Below are positions 24,491 to 32,188 of a stretch of 64,000 nucleotides of DNA, piece by piece. This stretch comes from Deltaproteobacteria bacterium (GTDB lineage Bacteria > Myxococcota_A > Polyangia > Polyangiales > Houyiibacteriaceae). Position 1 is the first letter of the stretch. The number at the start of each line of letters is the position of its first letter. The DNA lies in NCBI GenBank assembly GCA_017644045.1, contig JAEPMI010000004.1, forward strand, positions 330,014 through 394,013. Reading direction: 5' to 3'. The notes below the pieces were generated by a model. That model saw only the letters and a list, made by a program, of their open reading frames with translations, had not been told where the DNA came from and did no database searches. The translations under genes and the position numbers were made by a program.

Positions 24491-26608
24491 TCACTCACGG
24501 CTGGTCAGCCCTCGGCAGTGAATCTCGATCCGGATGTAGGTGTCGTCCGTGGGCGTCTCGAGGAAACCGCGGATCTCGTGCACGAGCGTCCCCGCTGGAC
24601 AGTCGATGTTGGCGCCACCGGAGAAGCCACTGACGGTGGTGGGGGTGCCCGTGACCGCCGGCCCTCCGAGCTCGAGGGTCACCGGGGCGCAACGCGCCGT
24701 CAGGTCCGTGACCTCGTCACCCACGAGACGTACTCGAACGCCGACCAGGGCCGACCCCTCCGGGCATCGGCGCTCGCGAATGTCGAAGGTGCTGGTGCTG
24801 TATCGGAGCGCAGGGTCGGCGAAGGCGGCCGCGACGGAGGTCTGCCCGGGTGTCGCCGCGACCGCGTCCGCACAGAAGGGGTTCGCCCCGACTACGTTCT
24901 CGCCGGGACGCTGCCGCTCGTCGAAGCCGATCATGACCCGGCCCGTGTCACACCCGTTGTCCCGCCGGTTGCTGATGGCTCCGACCTCCGGAAAGAACAC
25001 CGAGGCCCAGTTTGCGGAGTCGTTGTCGAAGGTCGCCCGACCTACGCAAGCCCAAGTTCCAGCGGTGCAATCGTCGTTCACCCCGTTGCACTGCTCCATG
25101 GCGCCCGGGAAGCGTGTGTTGTCCCCGTCATCGCAGTCGCCGGCAGGGAGCCCGCCGGTGCACATCGCGGCGCCGTTCACGAAGCCGTCGTCGTCGCCGT
25201 CCTCCGTTGGCTCGAGGTCGCCCGGCTCGGTGCTGCTGCAGTCGGAGTCGACCCGGTCGCAGACCTCTGTCGCCCCGGGGAAGATGCTCCCGTCTTCGTC
25301 GTTGCAGTCATCGATGGGGAACCCACCGGTGCAGTCGGCGAAGCCGACCGCCGTGTGCCCGTCGTCGTCGGCGTCCTCGCGTTCGTCGATGCCGCCGGTG
25401 CCGCCGCCGGGGAAGTTCCCGCTGCAGTCGTTGTCACGTCGATCGCAGAGCTCGGGCGCGCCCGGGTAGGTCGCCGCGCCGGTCGCCGGGTCGTCGTCGC
25501 AGTCGCCCATGAGCCGCACGTGGCCGGCGAGGTCCGGCACGCACTGCATCATCGCTCCCGCCAGCGTGCCGTAGCCGTCGTCGTCCATATCCGGGTACCA
25601 GGTGGGCACCACCCCGGGCTCCTCGTCGACCGATCCGTCGCAGTCGTTGTCCACACCGTCGCATCCGTCGTCGATGCCATCGGGGCTCACGTTGCGGTTG
25701 GTGTCGTCGCAGTCGGTGTCGTCGTCGACCACGCCGTCGCCGGGGCCGCAGCGGTCATCGACCGGCATTCCCGGGTCGCCGAACCCGTCGCCATCGAGGT
25801 CCCGGTAGAGCGTGCGCTCGAGCCCCTCGTCGACCGACCCATCGCAGTCGTCGTCGACGTCGTTGCAGGTCTCGGTGGCGCCGGGGCCGACGTCACGGTC
25901 GCCGTCGTCGCAGTCGCCGGCCACCGCCGAATGGAGGATCCCGTCGCCCGGGTCGCAGGCCATGACGCTCATCGCCTCGTTGCCGTAACCGTCGCCGTCC
26001 GCGTCGACGTACCAGGTGTCCGTGCCCCCGAGCAGGTCGTCCACGTCGCCGTTGCAGTCGTTGTCGAACCCGTCGCAGAGCTCGGGGACGCCCGGCCGGA
26101 TCGCCGCAGCGGCATCGTCGCAGTCCAAGCCGCAGTCGTCGCCGTTGCAACACTCGGCGCTGGTCACTCCATCCCCGTCGGCATCCCGCTCACCGATCGT
26201 GTCGGGATCGCAGTCTTCGTCGACACCGGCGGCGTCGCAGATCTCCGTGTTGCCCGGGAAGCGGTCCGCACGAGAGTCGTCGCAGTCGTCGCCTCCGCAG
26301 TCGGTCGAGTCCACTCCGTCGCCGTCGGCGTCACGGTTGGTCTCGCAGTCGGTGATGCACCGATCGGCGACTTCGTCGCAGGTCTGGCCGGTCAGGCACG
26401 GGCGCTCGGGCGACGGCGCGCACCCTCGCGAGTCGGCCGTCGGGTCCAGGGGCAGGCAGCGCTCGGCGCCGTTGCAGAAGATCTCGTCCGAGCAGTCGGT
26501 GTCGGTGACGCAGATCGGTCCCGCGTCCCCCGCGCCTCCGCCATCGTCACCGCACCCGCCAAACGATCCGAAGACAACGACGACGAAGAGTAGGCGAAGC
26601 CGAGGCAT
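24491..26608 (-). CDS. MopE-like metal-binding repeat lipoprotein
   Basis: 705 residues. A short lipoprotein-type signal (ends FGGCG) is followed by a Cys-rich head with CNGAERC. Then come seven copies of the putative metal-binding motif (PF11617 type): GDCDD, PG..E.CD, D.DCDG..DE, interleaved with DADGDG-type calcium-binding loops, covering about residues 95-530. The C-terminal about 170 residues form a separate region with three CPxG-type turns (CDTGRVMIGFDER, CPEGSALVGVRVR, CPAGTLVHEIRG) that may be a beta-prism or lectin-like fold. MopE relatives bind copper or calcium at the cell surface. It lies 54 bases after the double-thioredoxin gene and may be co-transcribed with it. Confidence 0.85.
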   Translation of the reverse strand: MPRLRLLFVVVVFGSFGGCGDDGGGAGDAGPICVTDTDCSDEIFCNGAERCLPLDPTADSRGCAPSPERPCLTGQTCDEVADRCITDCETNRDADGDGVDSTDCGGDDCDDSRADRFPGNTEICDAAGVDEDCDPDTIGERDADGDGVTSAECCNGDDCGLDCDDAAAAIRPGVPELCDGFDNDCNGDVDDLLGGTDTWYVDADGDGYGNEAMSVMACDPGDGILHSAVAGDCDDGDRDVGPGATETCNDVDDDCDGSVDEGLERTLYRDLDGDGFGDPGMPVDDRCGPGDGVVDDDTDCDDTNRNVSPDGIDDGCDGVDNDCDGSVDEEPGVVPTWYPDMDDDGYGTLAGAMMQCVPDLAGHVRLMGDCDDDPATGAATYPGAPELCDRRDNDCSGNFPGGGTGGIDEREDADDDGHTAVGFADCTGGFPIDDCNDEDGSIFPGATEVCDRVDSDCSSTEPGDLEPTEDGDDDGFVNGAAMCTGGLPAGDCDDGDNTRFPGAMEQCNGVNDDCTAGTWACVGRATFDNDSANWASVFFPEVGAISNRRDNGCDTGRVMIGFDERQRPGENVVGANPFCADAVAATPGQTSVAAAFADPALRYSTSTFDIRERRCPEGSALVGVRVRLVGDEVTDLTARCAPVTLELGGPAVTGTPTTVSGFSGGANIDCPAGTLVHEIRGFLETPTDDTYIRIEIHCRGLTSRE

Positions 26609-26662
26609 CCGCGAGAGAATGACAGCGGAGTCGCGGAAGGCCCAGTCCCAACCAGGTGACCC

Positions 26663-27985
26663 TCAGCCGTCGTCGAGGGCGAGATCCACGATCTCTTCGA
26701 GCTCGAGGTACGAACGAGTGCCTCGAACCAAGCGATCCCCGACGAGGATCGTCGGCGTCGAGCGAACCCCCACCCGACGACCCGCTTCGAGGTCACGCGC
26801 CACCTCCAGCCGATGGCTCCGCGCGTCGAGCGCGTGCTCGATCGCTTCGACCGACACCCCGTCGACGGTGCCCGCGATCGCCACGATGCGTGCTCGGTCG
26901 AGCGGCCGGCCCGCTGCGAAGAGGGCGTCGTGAAAGGCCCAGAAGCCATCGTCGCCGAGCTGCGCGTGGACGGCCGCGCCGACCTCGCTCGCGATTCGCC
27001 CGCCCTCGTGCTGGGTGAGTGGGAAGTGCCGCCAGACGATCTGGATGGCCGGGAAGTCGACCTCGAGCCGCTCGAGCAAGGGCACCACCCGACGGCAATA
27101 GGGGCACTCGAAGTCGCTGAAGACCTGAACGACCAGCTCCGGGTCGCTCGCACCGCGGCGAGGGGCGTGCTCGGGGACCGAAGGGGCCTCGACTCGCCGC
27201 GGGCCCCGGGGGGCCTCCACGGCCTCGGTCGCCCCGTCGGCGGTCACCACGTCGTAGAGCGCGCCGGCGGGCGTGCCCGCGGCCAGTCGCTCCTGGGCTT
27301 CGACCAAGAGCGGCTCGATGAGATCGGCGAAGGCCTCGGGGGGCTTGGCGCCGGTGAGCTTGCGGCCGTTCACGAAGAAGGTCGGCGTCCCGGTCACGCC
27401 GAAGGTGCGACCGAGCGCGACGTCGGCCTCGACCCGCTCCCGGTGCCGGCGGTCCGTCAGGGCGAGCTCGAAGCGGGCGACGTCGAGGTCGAGCGCGCGG
27501 GCGTGCTGGACGAGCTTCTCGCGGCTCAGATCGCGGAACGCGAAGAGGCGGTCGTGCATGTCCCAGAACCCCTGGTCGCCGGCCTGAGCGCGCGCCTCTT
27601 CGGCGGCCTCGTGCGCCGCGGCAGCGTGCTCGTGATAGGGCAGCGGGTTGTGGCGCAAGACCACCCGGATCTGGTCCCGGTAGCGCGCCTTCACGGCCTC
27701 GAGAATGGTCACGGCGCGCGCGCAGTAAGGGCACTCGAAGTCGGTGAACGCGACGATGGTGATCGGCGCGTCCGAGAGGCCCCACACCGGCGCATCGCCG
27801 AGCGGGACGCGATGGAGCGGATGGGCCGCGAGCCGTGCCCGCGCCTCGGCGAGCTCCGCTTCGTCGGGTGCTTCGGGAGGCGCTTCGCTGGGCGACGCCT
27901 GAGCGGTGGGCGGCCGAGTCGTGGGCCGCTCGGTCGCCCCGCCGCAAGCGATCAGGAGCGCCAGCATCGCCGGCGCCCGACTCAC
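26663..27985 (-). CDS. Lipoprotein with two DsbA-type thioredoxin domains
   Basis: 440 residues from GTG 27985, which overlaps the preceding stop by 4 bases (GTGA). The lipoprotein signal ends LLIAC (Cys14). Domain 1 (about 55-230) has ECPYC at C85/C88 and the cis-proline loop GVTGTPTFFVNGR. Domain 2 (about 265-435) has ECPYC at C294/C297 and the loop GVRSTPTILVGDR. Both retain the residues needed for thiol-disulfide exchange in the periplasm. It ends an operon with the triple-thioredoxin and FG-GAP genes. Confidence 0.92.
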   Translation of the reverse strand: MSRAPAMLALLIACGGATERPTTRPPTAQASPSEAPPEAPDEAELAEARARLAAHPLHRVPLGDAPVWGLSDAPITIVAFTDFECPYCARAVTILEAVKARYRDQIRVVLRHNPLPYHEHAAAAHEAAEEARAQAGDQGFWDMHDRLFAFRDLSREKLVQHARALDLDVARFELALTDRRHRERVEADVALGRTFGVTGTPTFFVNGRKLTGAKPPEAFADLIEPLLVEAQERLAAGTPAGALYDVVTADGATEAVEAPRGPRRVEAPSVPEHAPRRGASDPELVVQVFSDFECPYCRRVVPLLERLEVDFPAIQIVWRHFPLTQHEGGRIASEVGAAVHAQLGDDGFWAFHDALFAAGRPLDRARIVAIAGTVDGVSVEAIEHALDARSHRLEVARDLEAGRRVGVRSTPTILVGDRLVRGTRSYLELEEIVDLALDDG

Positions 27986-29979
27986 GGCACGTTGCCCTGG
28001 AGCGCGTCGTCGATGGCTTCCTCGAAGCGCTCGAAGGGCTGGGCGCCGACGAGCTTCTTGCCGTTGATGAGGAAGGTCGGCGTCCCGATGCTCCCGAGCG
28101 CGCCCCGAACCGCCTCCATGTCGGCCTCCACGGCGGCCTGGTGGGTGCGCTGCTCGAGCGCGCGACGAAGCCGCCGCGTGTTCACTCCGCGGACCCGGCC
28201 GGCGTACTCGACGAGCTTCTCGAGACCGAGCTCGCGCTGGTTCTCGAAGACGATGTCGATGAACTGGAAGAAGGCCTGGTCGCCCCGCTGCCGCTTCACC
28301 TCGCGCGCGGCCTCGGCGGCCAGCGCCGCGTCCTGGTGGAAGGGCAGCGGGTAGTCGCGCCAGACGATCTGGACGCGGTTGCCATACTCCTGCCGGACCC
28401 GCTCGAGCGTCGCCTGCACGCGACTGCAGAAGGGGCACTGGAGGTCGGCCATCTCCTGGATGACCACCTGCGCGCGACGTCCGCCCTGCCGGGGTGCGGT
28501 CGACGGAATCGGGAGCTCGTAGATGCGGTTCGGGTCCTCCGGCTCGCGCGTCGGACGGTCCGCCTCCGGTCGGGGCGCCGGCTCGGTGCGACCGTCGCGA
28601 ATGATGCGCTCGTAGACCGCGCCGCGATCGACGCCCGCGGCGACCAAGGCGCGCGCGTCGGCCATCGCCGCGTCGACCACCGCGACGAAGTTGTCGAAGG
28701 GCTGCGCGCCCCGGAGCTGGCGACCGTTGATGAAGAAGCCCGGTGTCCCGGTCGCGCCGAGCTGCCTGGCCAGCGCCTGCTCGGCCTCGATGGTCGCCTC
28801 GTGCTGGTGCGAGTCGAGCGCGCTGCGGAATGCGGTCATGTCGGCGCCGAGCGACTGCGCGTAGCGCTCGAGGTCCGCTCGGCTCAGCTGACGCTGGTTC
28901 TCGAAGATGATGTCGTGAAAGCGCCAGAACGCGTCGTCGCCCTGCTGTCGGTAGATTTCGAGGGCCGCCTCAGCCGCGGGCATCGCGTCGTTGTGGAAGG
29001 GCAGCGGATTGTTCATCCAGACGATCCGCAGGTCGGACCCGTAGCGCTCGACGAGCTGATCGAGGGTCGGCTCCACGCGACTGCAGAAGGGGCACTGGAA
29101 GTCGCTGAAGGAGACGATGGTGACGAGCGCGTCTTCCGGCCCGCGCGTCGGCGGTCGGCCCGCGATGGGCACTCGGAAGATCGGACTCTCCTCGACCGCC
29201 GCCGCGCCGCGCGCGTCGAGGTCCTGGACCTCGGGCGCGGCGGGCACGCCCACGCGTCCGCTCCAGGTCAGCGCCGTGTAGACGTCCGCGGGTGCGACCC
29301 CCTGCGCGACCAGCCCCTCGGCCAGCGCGATCTCCTCTTCGATCAGCGCCGCGAAGCGATCGTAGGGAAGCGCACCGGCGAGCGGCCGACCGTTCACGAA
29401 GAAGGTCGGCGTGCCGGTCACCCCGAGCTGCTGCGCGAGGGCGATGTCCGCGGCGATGGCGCCGTCGTGGCGACCATCTTCGAGCGCCTCGTCGAGTCGG
29501 CCGCGGTCGACGCCCACCTGCTGTGCGAGGTGGAAGAGCAGCTCGCGGTCCATCTCCTCGAGCTCGAAGAGCCGATCGTGCACACGCCAGAAGAGCTCTT
29601 CACCCCCCTGAGCGTAGGCCTCGAGGCTGATGGCGGAGGCGAGCTCCGCGTGCGGGTGCATGGCCAGCGGGTACTGCCGAAGCACGACCCGGACCTGACC
29701 GGGATACGCCTCGCGGAGCTCTTCGATGGTCGCCGCCCCGCGCCGACAGAAGGGGCACTCGAAGTCCGTGAAGGCCACGATGGTGACCGCCGCGTCCCTC
29801 GCACCGCGAGCCGGCGCATAGTCCAGCGGGACACGCTGCCGCTCCTGCTCGCTGGCGAAGGGAGCCGGCGCGGAGCCAGGGGCGCTCGCCCCGGAGGACC
29901 CGCCACCACCGACGGTGGCGGAAGGCTGAGAGCCGCCACAGGCGACGAGGAGCGCGAAGAGCGTGAGTGTTCGGTTCAT
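27982..29979 (-). CDS. Lipoprotein with three DsbA-type thioredoxin domains (first copy)
   Basis: 665 residues from ATG 29979, overlapping the FG-GAP gene by 4 bases (ATGA). The lipoprotein signal ends LLVAC (Cys14), followed by a Gly/Ser/Ala linker. Three tandem domains carry CPFC pairs at 75/78, 296/299 and 515/518 and cis-proline loops GVTGTPTFFVNGR, GATGTPGFFINGR and GSIGTPTFLINGK. Domain spacing is about 220 residues. Linkers between the domains are rich in Pro, Arg and Glu. The family (thioredoxin_4, DsbA-like) normally has one domain of about 180-250 residues, so this is a tandem triplication. Likely a periplasmic oxidase or isomerase with several active sites. Confidence 0.93.
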   Translation of the reverse strand: MNRTLTLFALLVACGGSQPSATVGGGGSSGASAPGSAPAPFASEQERQRVPLDYAPARGARDAAVTIVAFTDFECPFCRRGAATIEELREAYPGQVRVVLRQYPLAMHPHAELASAISLEAYAQGGEELFWRVHDRLFELEEMDRELLFHLAQQVGVDRGRLDEALEDGRHDGAIAADIALAQQLGVTGTPTFFVNGRPLAGALPYDRFAALIEEEIALAEGLVAQGVAPADVYTALTWSGRVGVPAAPEVQDLDARGAAAVEESPIFRVPIAGRPPTRGPEDALVTIVSFSDFQCPFCSRVEPTLDQLVERYGSDLRIVWMNNPLPFHNDAMPAAEAALEIYRQQGDDAFWRFHDIIFENQRQLSRADLERYAQSLGADMTAFRSALDSHQHEATIEAEQALARQLGATGTPGFFINGRQLRGAQPFDNFVAVVDAAMADARALVAAGVDRGAVYERIIRDGRTEPAPRPEADRPTREPEDPNRIYELPIPSTAPRQGGRRAQVVIQEMADLQCPFCSRVQATLERVRQEYGNRVQIVWRDYPLPFHQDAALAAEAAREVKRQRGDQAFFQFIDIVFENQRELGLEKLVEYAGRVRGVNTRRLRRALEQRTHQAAVEADMEAVRGALGSIGTPTFLINGKKLVGAQPFERFEEAIDDALQGNVP

Positions 29980-32030
29980 GGGCACATCAGTCTGGGCAGG
30001 TCCACTCGGTTGTCGCTCTCGTCGCACTCGAAGACGTTGCCGTCTCGGCGACGGTCGACGTAGACCTGCATCGGTGGCCGCCATTCTTCGATGATGGCGA
30101 CGTCGGCGCGCTCACCCGGGTTGAGCGGCCCTGCGACCGAGACGACGGTGACGGGGATGTCCCGCACGCCTCGGGTGAGCTCGACCTCGAAGTCGCCCGC
30201 CGGCGCGAGGCCCGCGTTGTAGACGCTGACGCGGATCAGCGCCTCGCCCCCCGGGCGGCACTCGACGGTGGCCGAGCCCACGAGGTTGGGGAGGTGGAGC
30301 GGGTCGGGCCCCGTCGACTGCGTGCGGAACGAGGTGATCGCCCCACCCGCCTGCTGGCCGGAGTCCGTCACGTTGGTCACGTGGTAGGCGTGCTGGTTCC
30401 AGATGGTTCGCGCGCCGGTCCACAGACCGTCCGCCTTGCCGAGCACCTGGATGCCGGGGCGGGGTCGCTCGACGTAGACGCCGCCGGCCGCGAGGCGGCT
30501 CGAGGGGACGATGAGCTCCGCGTCGCCGTCGAGGTCGAGGTCGGACACGACCGGCGCCTGCAGGATGCTCACCGAGGCCATCGCCCGGGCGGTCACCAGG
30601 TCACCGCTGAGCCCCTCGCGAATGTAGAGGGAGAAGCGGTCGAACGAGAAGAGCTCCCACTCTCCGTCACCGTTGAGGTCGCCGAAGCTGACGCCCGCGG
30701 TCGACGCCGGGTCGATGTGCTCCGCGGACCAGCGCAGGTCGCCTGTGCAGGGCGCGCTCGCCGGACAGTCGAAGTCGTAGACCGCGACCGCGCTCCCGTA
30801 CGCCACGGCGATCTCCATGAGGCCATCGGCGTCGACGTCCGCGAGGGCCGGGGCGCCACCGCCGGGCGCAGCCGCCGACCCGACGAGCGCACGCTGCTCG
30901 ATCACCGAGCCGCTCGAACCCTCGAGCACGAAGAGCCGGCCTTCGGCCACCACCACGACCTCGAGCCCGGGGAGCGGCGAGACCTCACCGATCGCGCAGA
31001 GCCCGTCGGACACCGTCGGTGCATCCCAGACGACCGAGCCGTTCGCCGCGTAGGCCGTGCCGCCGGCGACGACCTCTTGAAAGCCGTCGCGGTCGATGTC
31101 GCCGACGCAGCCCATGGGACCGATCGATGCGTGAATGCCGCGGTCGCCCGTGGCGGCGACGGGCCGGGCCGCGCCGGTGGCGGCGTCGAAGATGTGCTTG
31201 CCCACGATCACCTCGGGGATGCCGTCGCCCTCGAGGTCGGCGACGGTCACCACGCCACCACGAGCGGAACGGCGGTCGGCCGCGGTCGGCTGGTCCGTGC
31301 GCCAGAGCTCCACCCCGTTGGGCCGAACCGCGATCAGGCCGGCGTTCGGCCGCAGCGCGACGATCTCGAGTCGACCGTCACCGTCGATGTCCACGAGCGC
31401 CGGGTTCGCGGTCGCGTCGACCTCGGCCGAGCCGACCGGCGTGGCGAGACCGTCGTCGGGGCGCGCGAGGGTCAGGTTGCCGTTGGTCTCGGCGAAGTTG
31501 GAGCGCGTCCACACGACGCTCGGCCGCGGATCGGAGTCGGTGGGGTCCAGGTCGGCGATCACCGGTGTGGAGTTCGCGTTCGATTGGCTCCCGAAGGTCC
31601 AATACTCCTCGACGCGCAGACCATCGGCGTCGAGGGCCGGCGGCCGGCGGTGCTCACAGCCGGTGGGGTCCGGCGGCGGACCGGCGTCGAGGCCCACCGC
31701 GGCGTCGCTCATGCCGAGGTCCGGGCGCGGCCCGGCGTCACGCCTGGGGGGCGTGCCCGAGTCCCGAGTACCGCCATCGTCGAAGGACAGATCGGGGGGC
31801 GGTCCCTCGTCGCGCGGCGCGCCGAAATCGCGAGGTGGCCCCAGGTCGCCGAGGTCCGCCGTCGCGAGGTCCACGGGCGGGAGCGTTCCGTCGAATGGCA
31901 GGCGCATGTCGCGGACGCCGCCGTCGAACCCCGGGCGGTCGTCGCTCGGGTCGTCGGTCGGCGAATCCTCCCCGCCGTAGGCGGAGTAGCAACCGACCAA
32001 GAGAACCGAAGCAAGGAGCGCGCGCGACAT
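29976..32030 (-). CDS. FG-GAP (VCBS) repeat lipoprotein
   Basis: 684 residues from ATG 32030; upstream in-frame codons do not encode a signal. The lipoprotein signal ends LLVGC, and about 120 residues rich in Asp, Pro and Gly follow. Six calcium-loop FG-GAP motifs then appear (VDIDGDGRLEIVAL, ADLEGDGIPEVIVG, GDIDRDGFQEVVAG, ADVDADGLMEIAVAYG, GDLNGDGEWELFSF, SDLDLDGDAELIV), consistent with a beta-propeller. The C-terminal about 110 residues look like a CARDB-type beta sandwich (VSVYNAGLAPAGDFEVEL) with two late Cys. Surface-exposed adhesion or matrix role inferred. First gene of the thioredoxin operon. Confidence 0.9.
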   Translation of the reverse strand: MSRALLASVLLVGCYSAYGGEDSPTDDPSDDRPGFDGGVRDMRLPFDGTLPPVDLATADLGDLGPPRDFGAPRDEGPPPDLSFDDGGTRDSGTPPRRDAGPRPDLGMSDAAVGLDAGPPPDPTGCEHRRPPALDADGLRVEEYWTFGSQSNANSTPVIADLDPTDSDPRPSVVWTRSNFAETNGNLTLARPDDGLATPVGSAEVDATANPALVDIDGDGRLEIVALRPNAGLIAVRPNGVELWRTDQPTAADRRSARGGVVTVADLEGDGIPEVIVGKHIFDAATGAARPVAATGDRGIHASIGPMGCVGDIDRDGFQEVVAGGTAYAANGSVVWDAPTVSDGLCAIGEVSPLPGLEVVVVAEGRLFVLEGSSGSVIEQRALVGSAAAPGGGAPALADVDADGLMEIAVAYGSAVAVYDFDCPASAPCTGDLRWSAEHIDPASTAGVSFGDLNGDGEWELFSFDRFSLYIREGLSGDLVTARAMASVSILQAPVVSDLDLDGDAELIVPSSRLAAGGVYVERPRPGIQVLGKADGLWTGARTIWNQHAYHVTNVTDSGQQAGGAITSFRTQSTGPDPLHLPNLVGSATVECRPGGEALIRVSVYNAGLAPAGDFEVELTRGVRDIPVTVVSVAGPLNPGERADVAIIEEWRPPMQVYVDRRRDGNVFECDESDNRVDLPRLMCP

Positions 32031-32048
32031 CAGATCGACCAGCCTGAC

Positions 32049-32095
32049 CCGGGATCCCGGTTTCGTCCCGAAAAGACCGAACGTTTCGTGCGGTC
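32049..32095. promoter_or_regulatory. Two palindromes upstream of the FG-GAP operon
   Basis: CCGGGATCCCGG (32049-32060) is a perfect palindrome. GACCGAACG (32075-32083) and CGTGCGGTC (32087-32095) form a 9-bp inverted repeat with one mismatch around TTT. They lie 19-65 bases upstream of the ATG at 32030 and could be regulator sites; no factor is assigned. Confidence 0.4.
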
Positions 32096-32126
32096 GGGCA
32101 CAGAAGGACCCCCTCACTTAATGGCG

Positions 32127-32155
32127 AAAGGCCGGCCCCCCGAAGGGAACCGGCC
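32127..32155 (-). terminator. Rho-independent terminator with UUCG loop
   Basis: Read on the minus strand, GGCCGGTTCCC, TTCG, GGGGGCCGGCC forms an 11-bp stem (two G-U pairs) capped by a TTCG tetraloop, followed by TTT. It lies 34 bases after the stop of the second triple-thioredoxin gene, separating it from the FG-GAP operon. Confidence 0.75.
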
Positions 32156-32188
32156 TCACGCGCGGTGGCTCATCCGAGCCGGTTCGGT

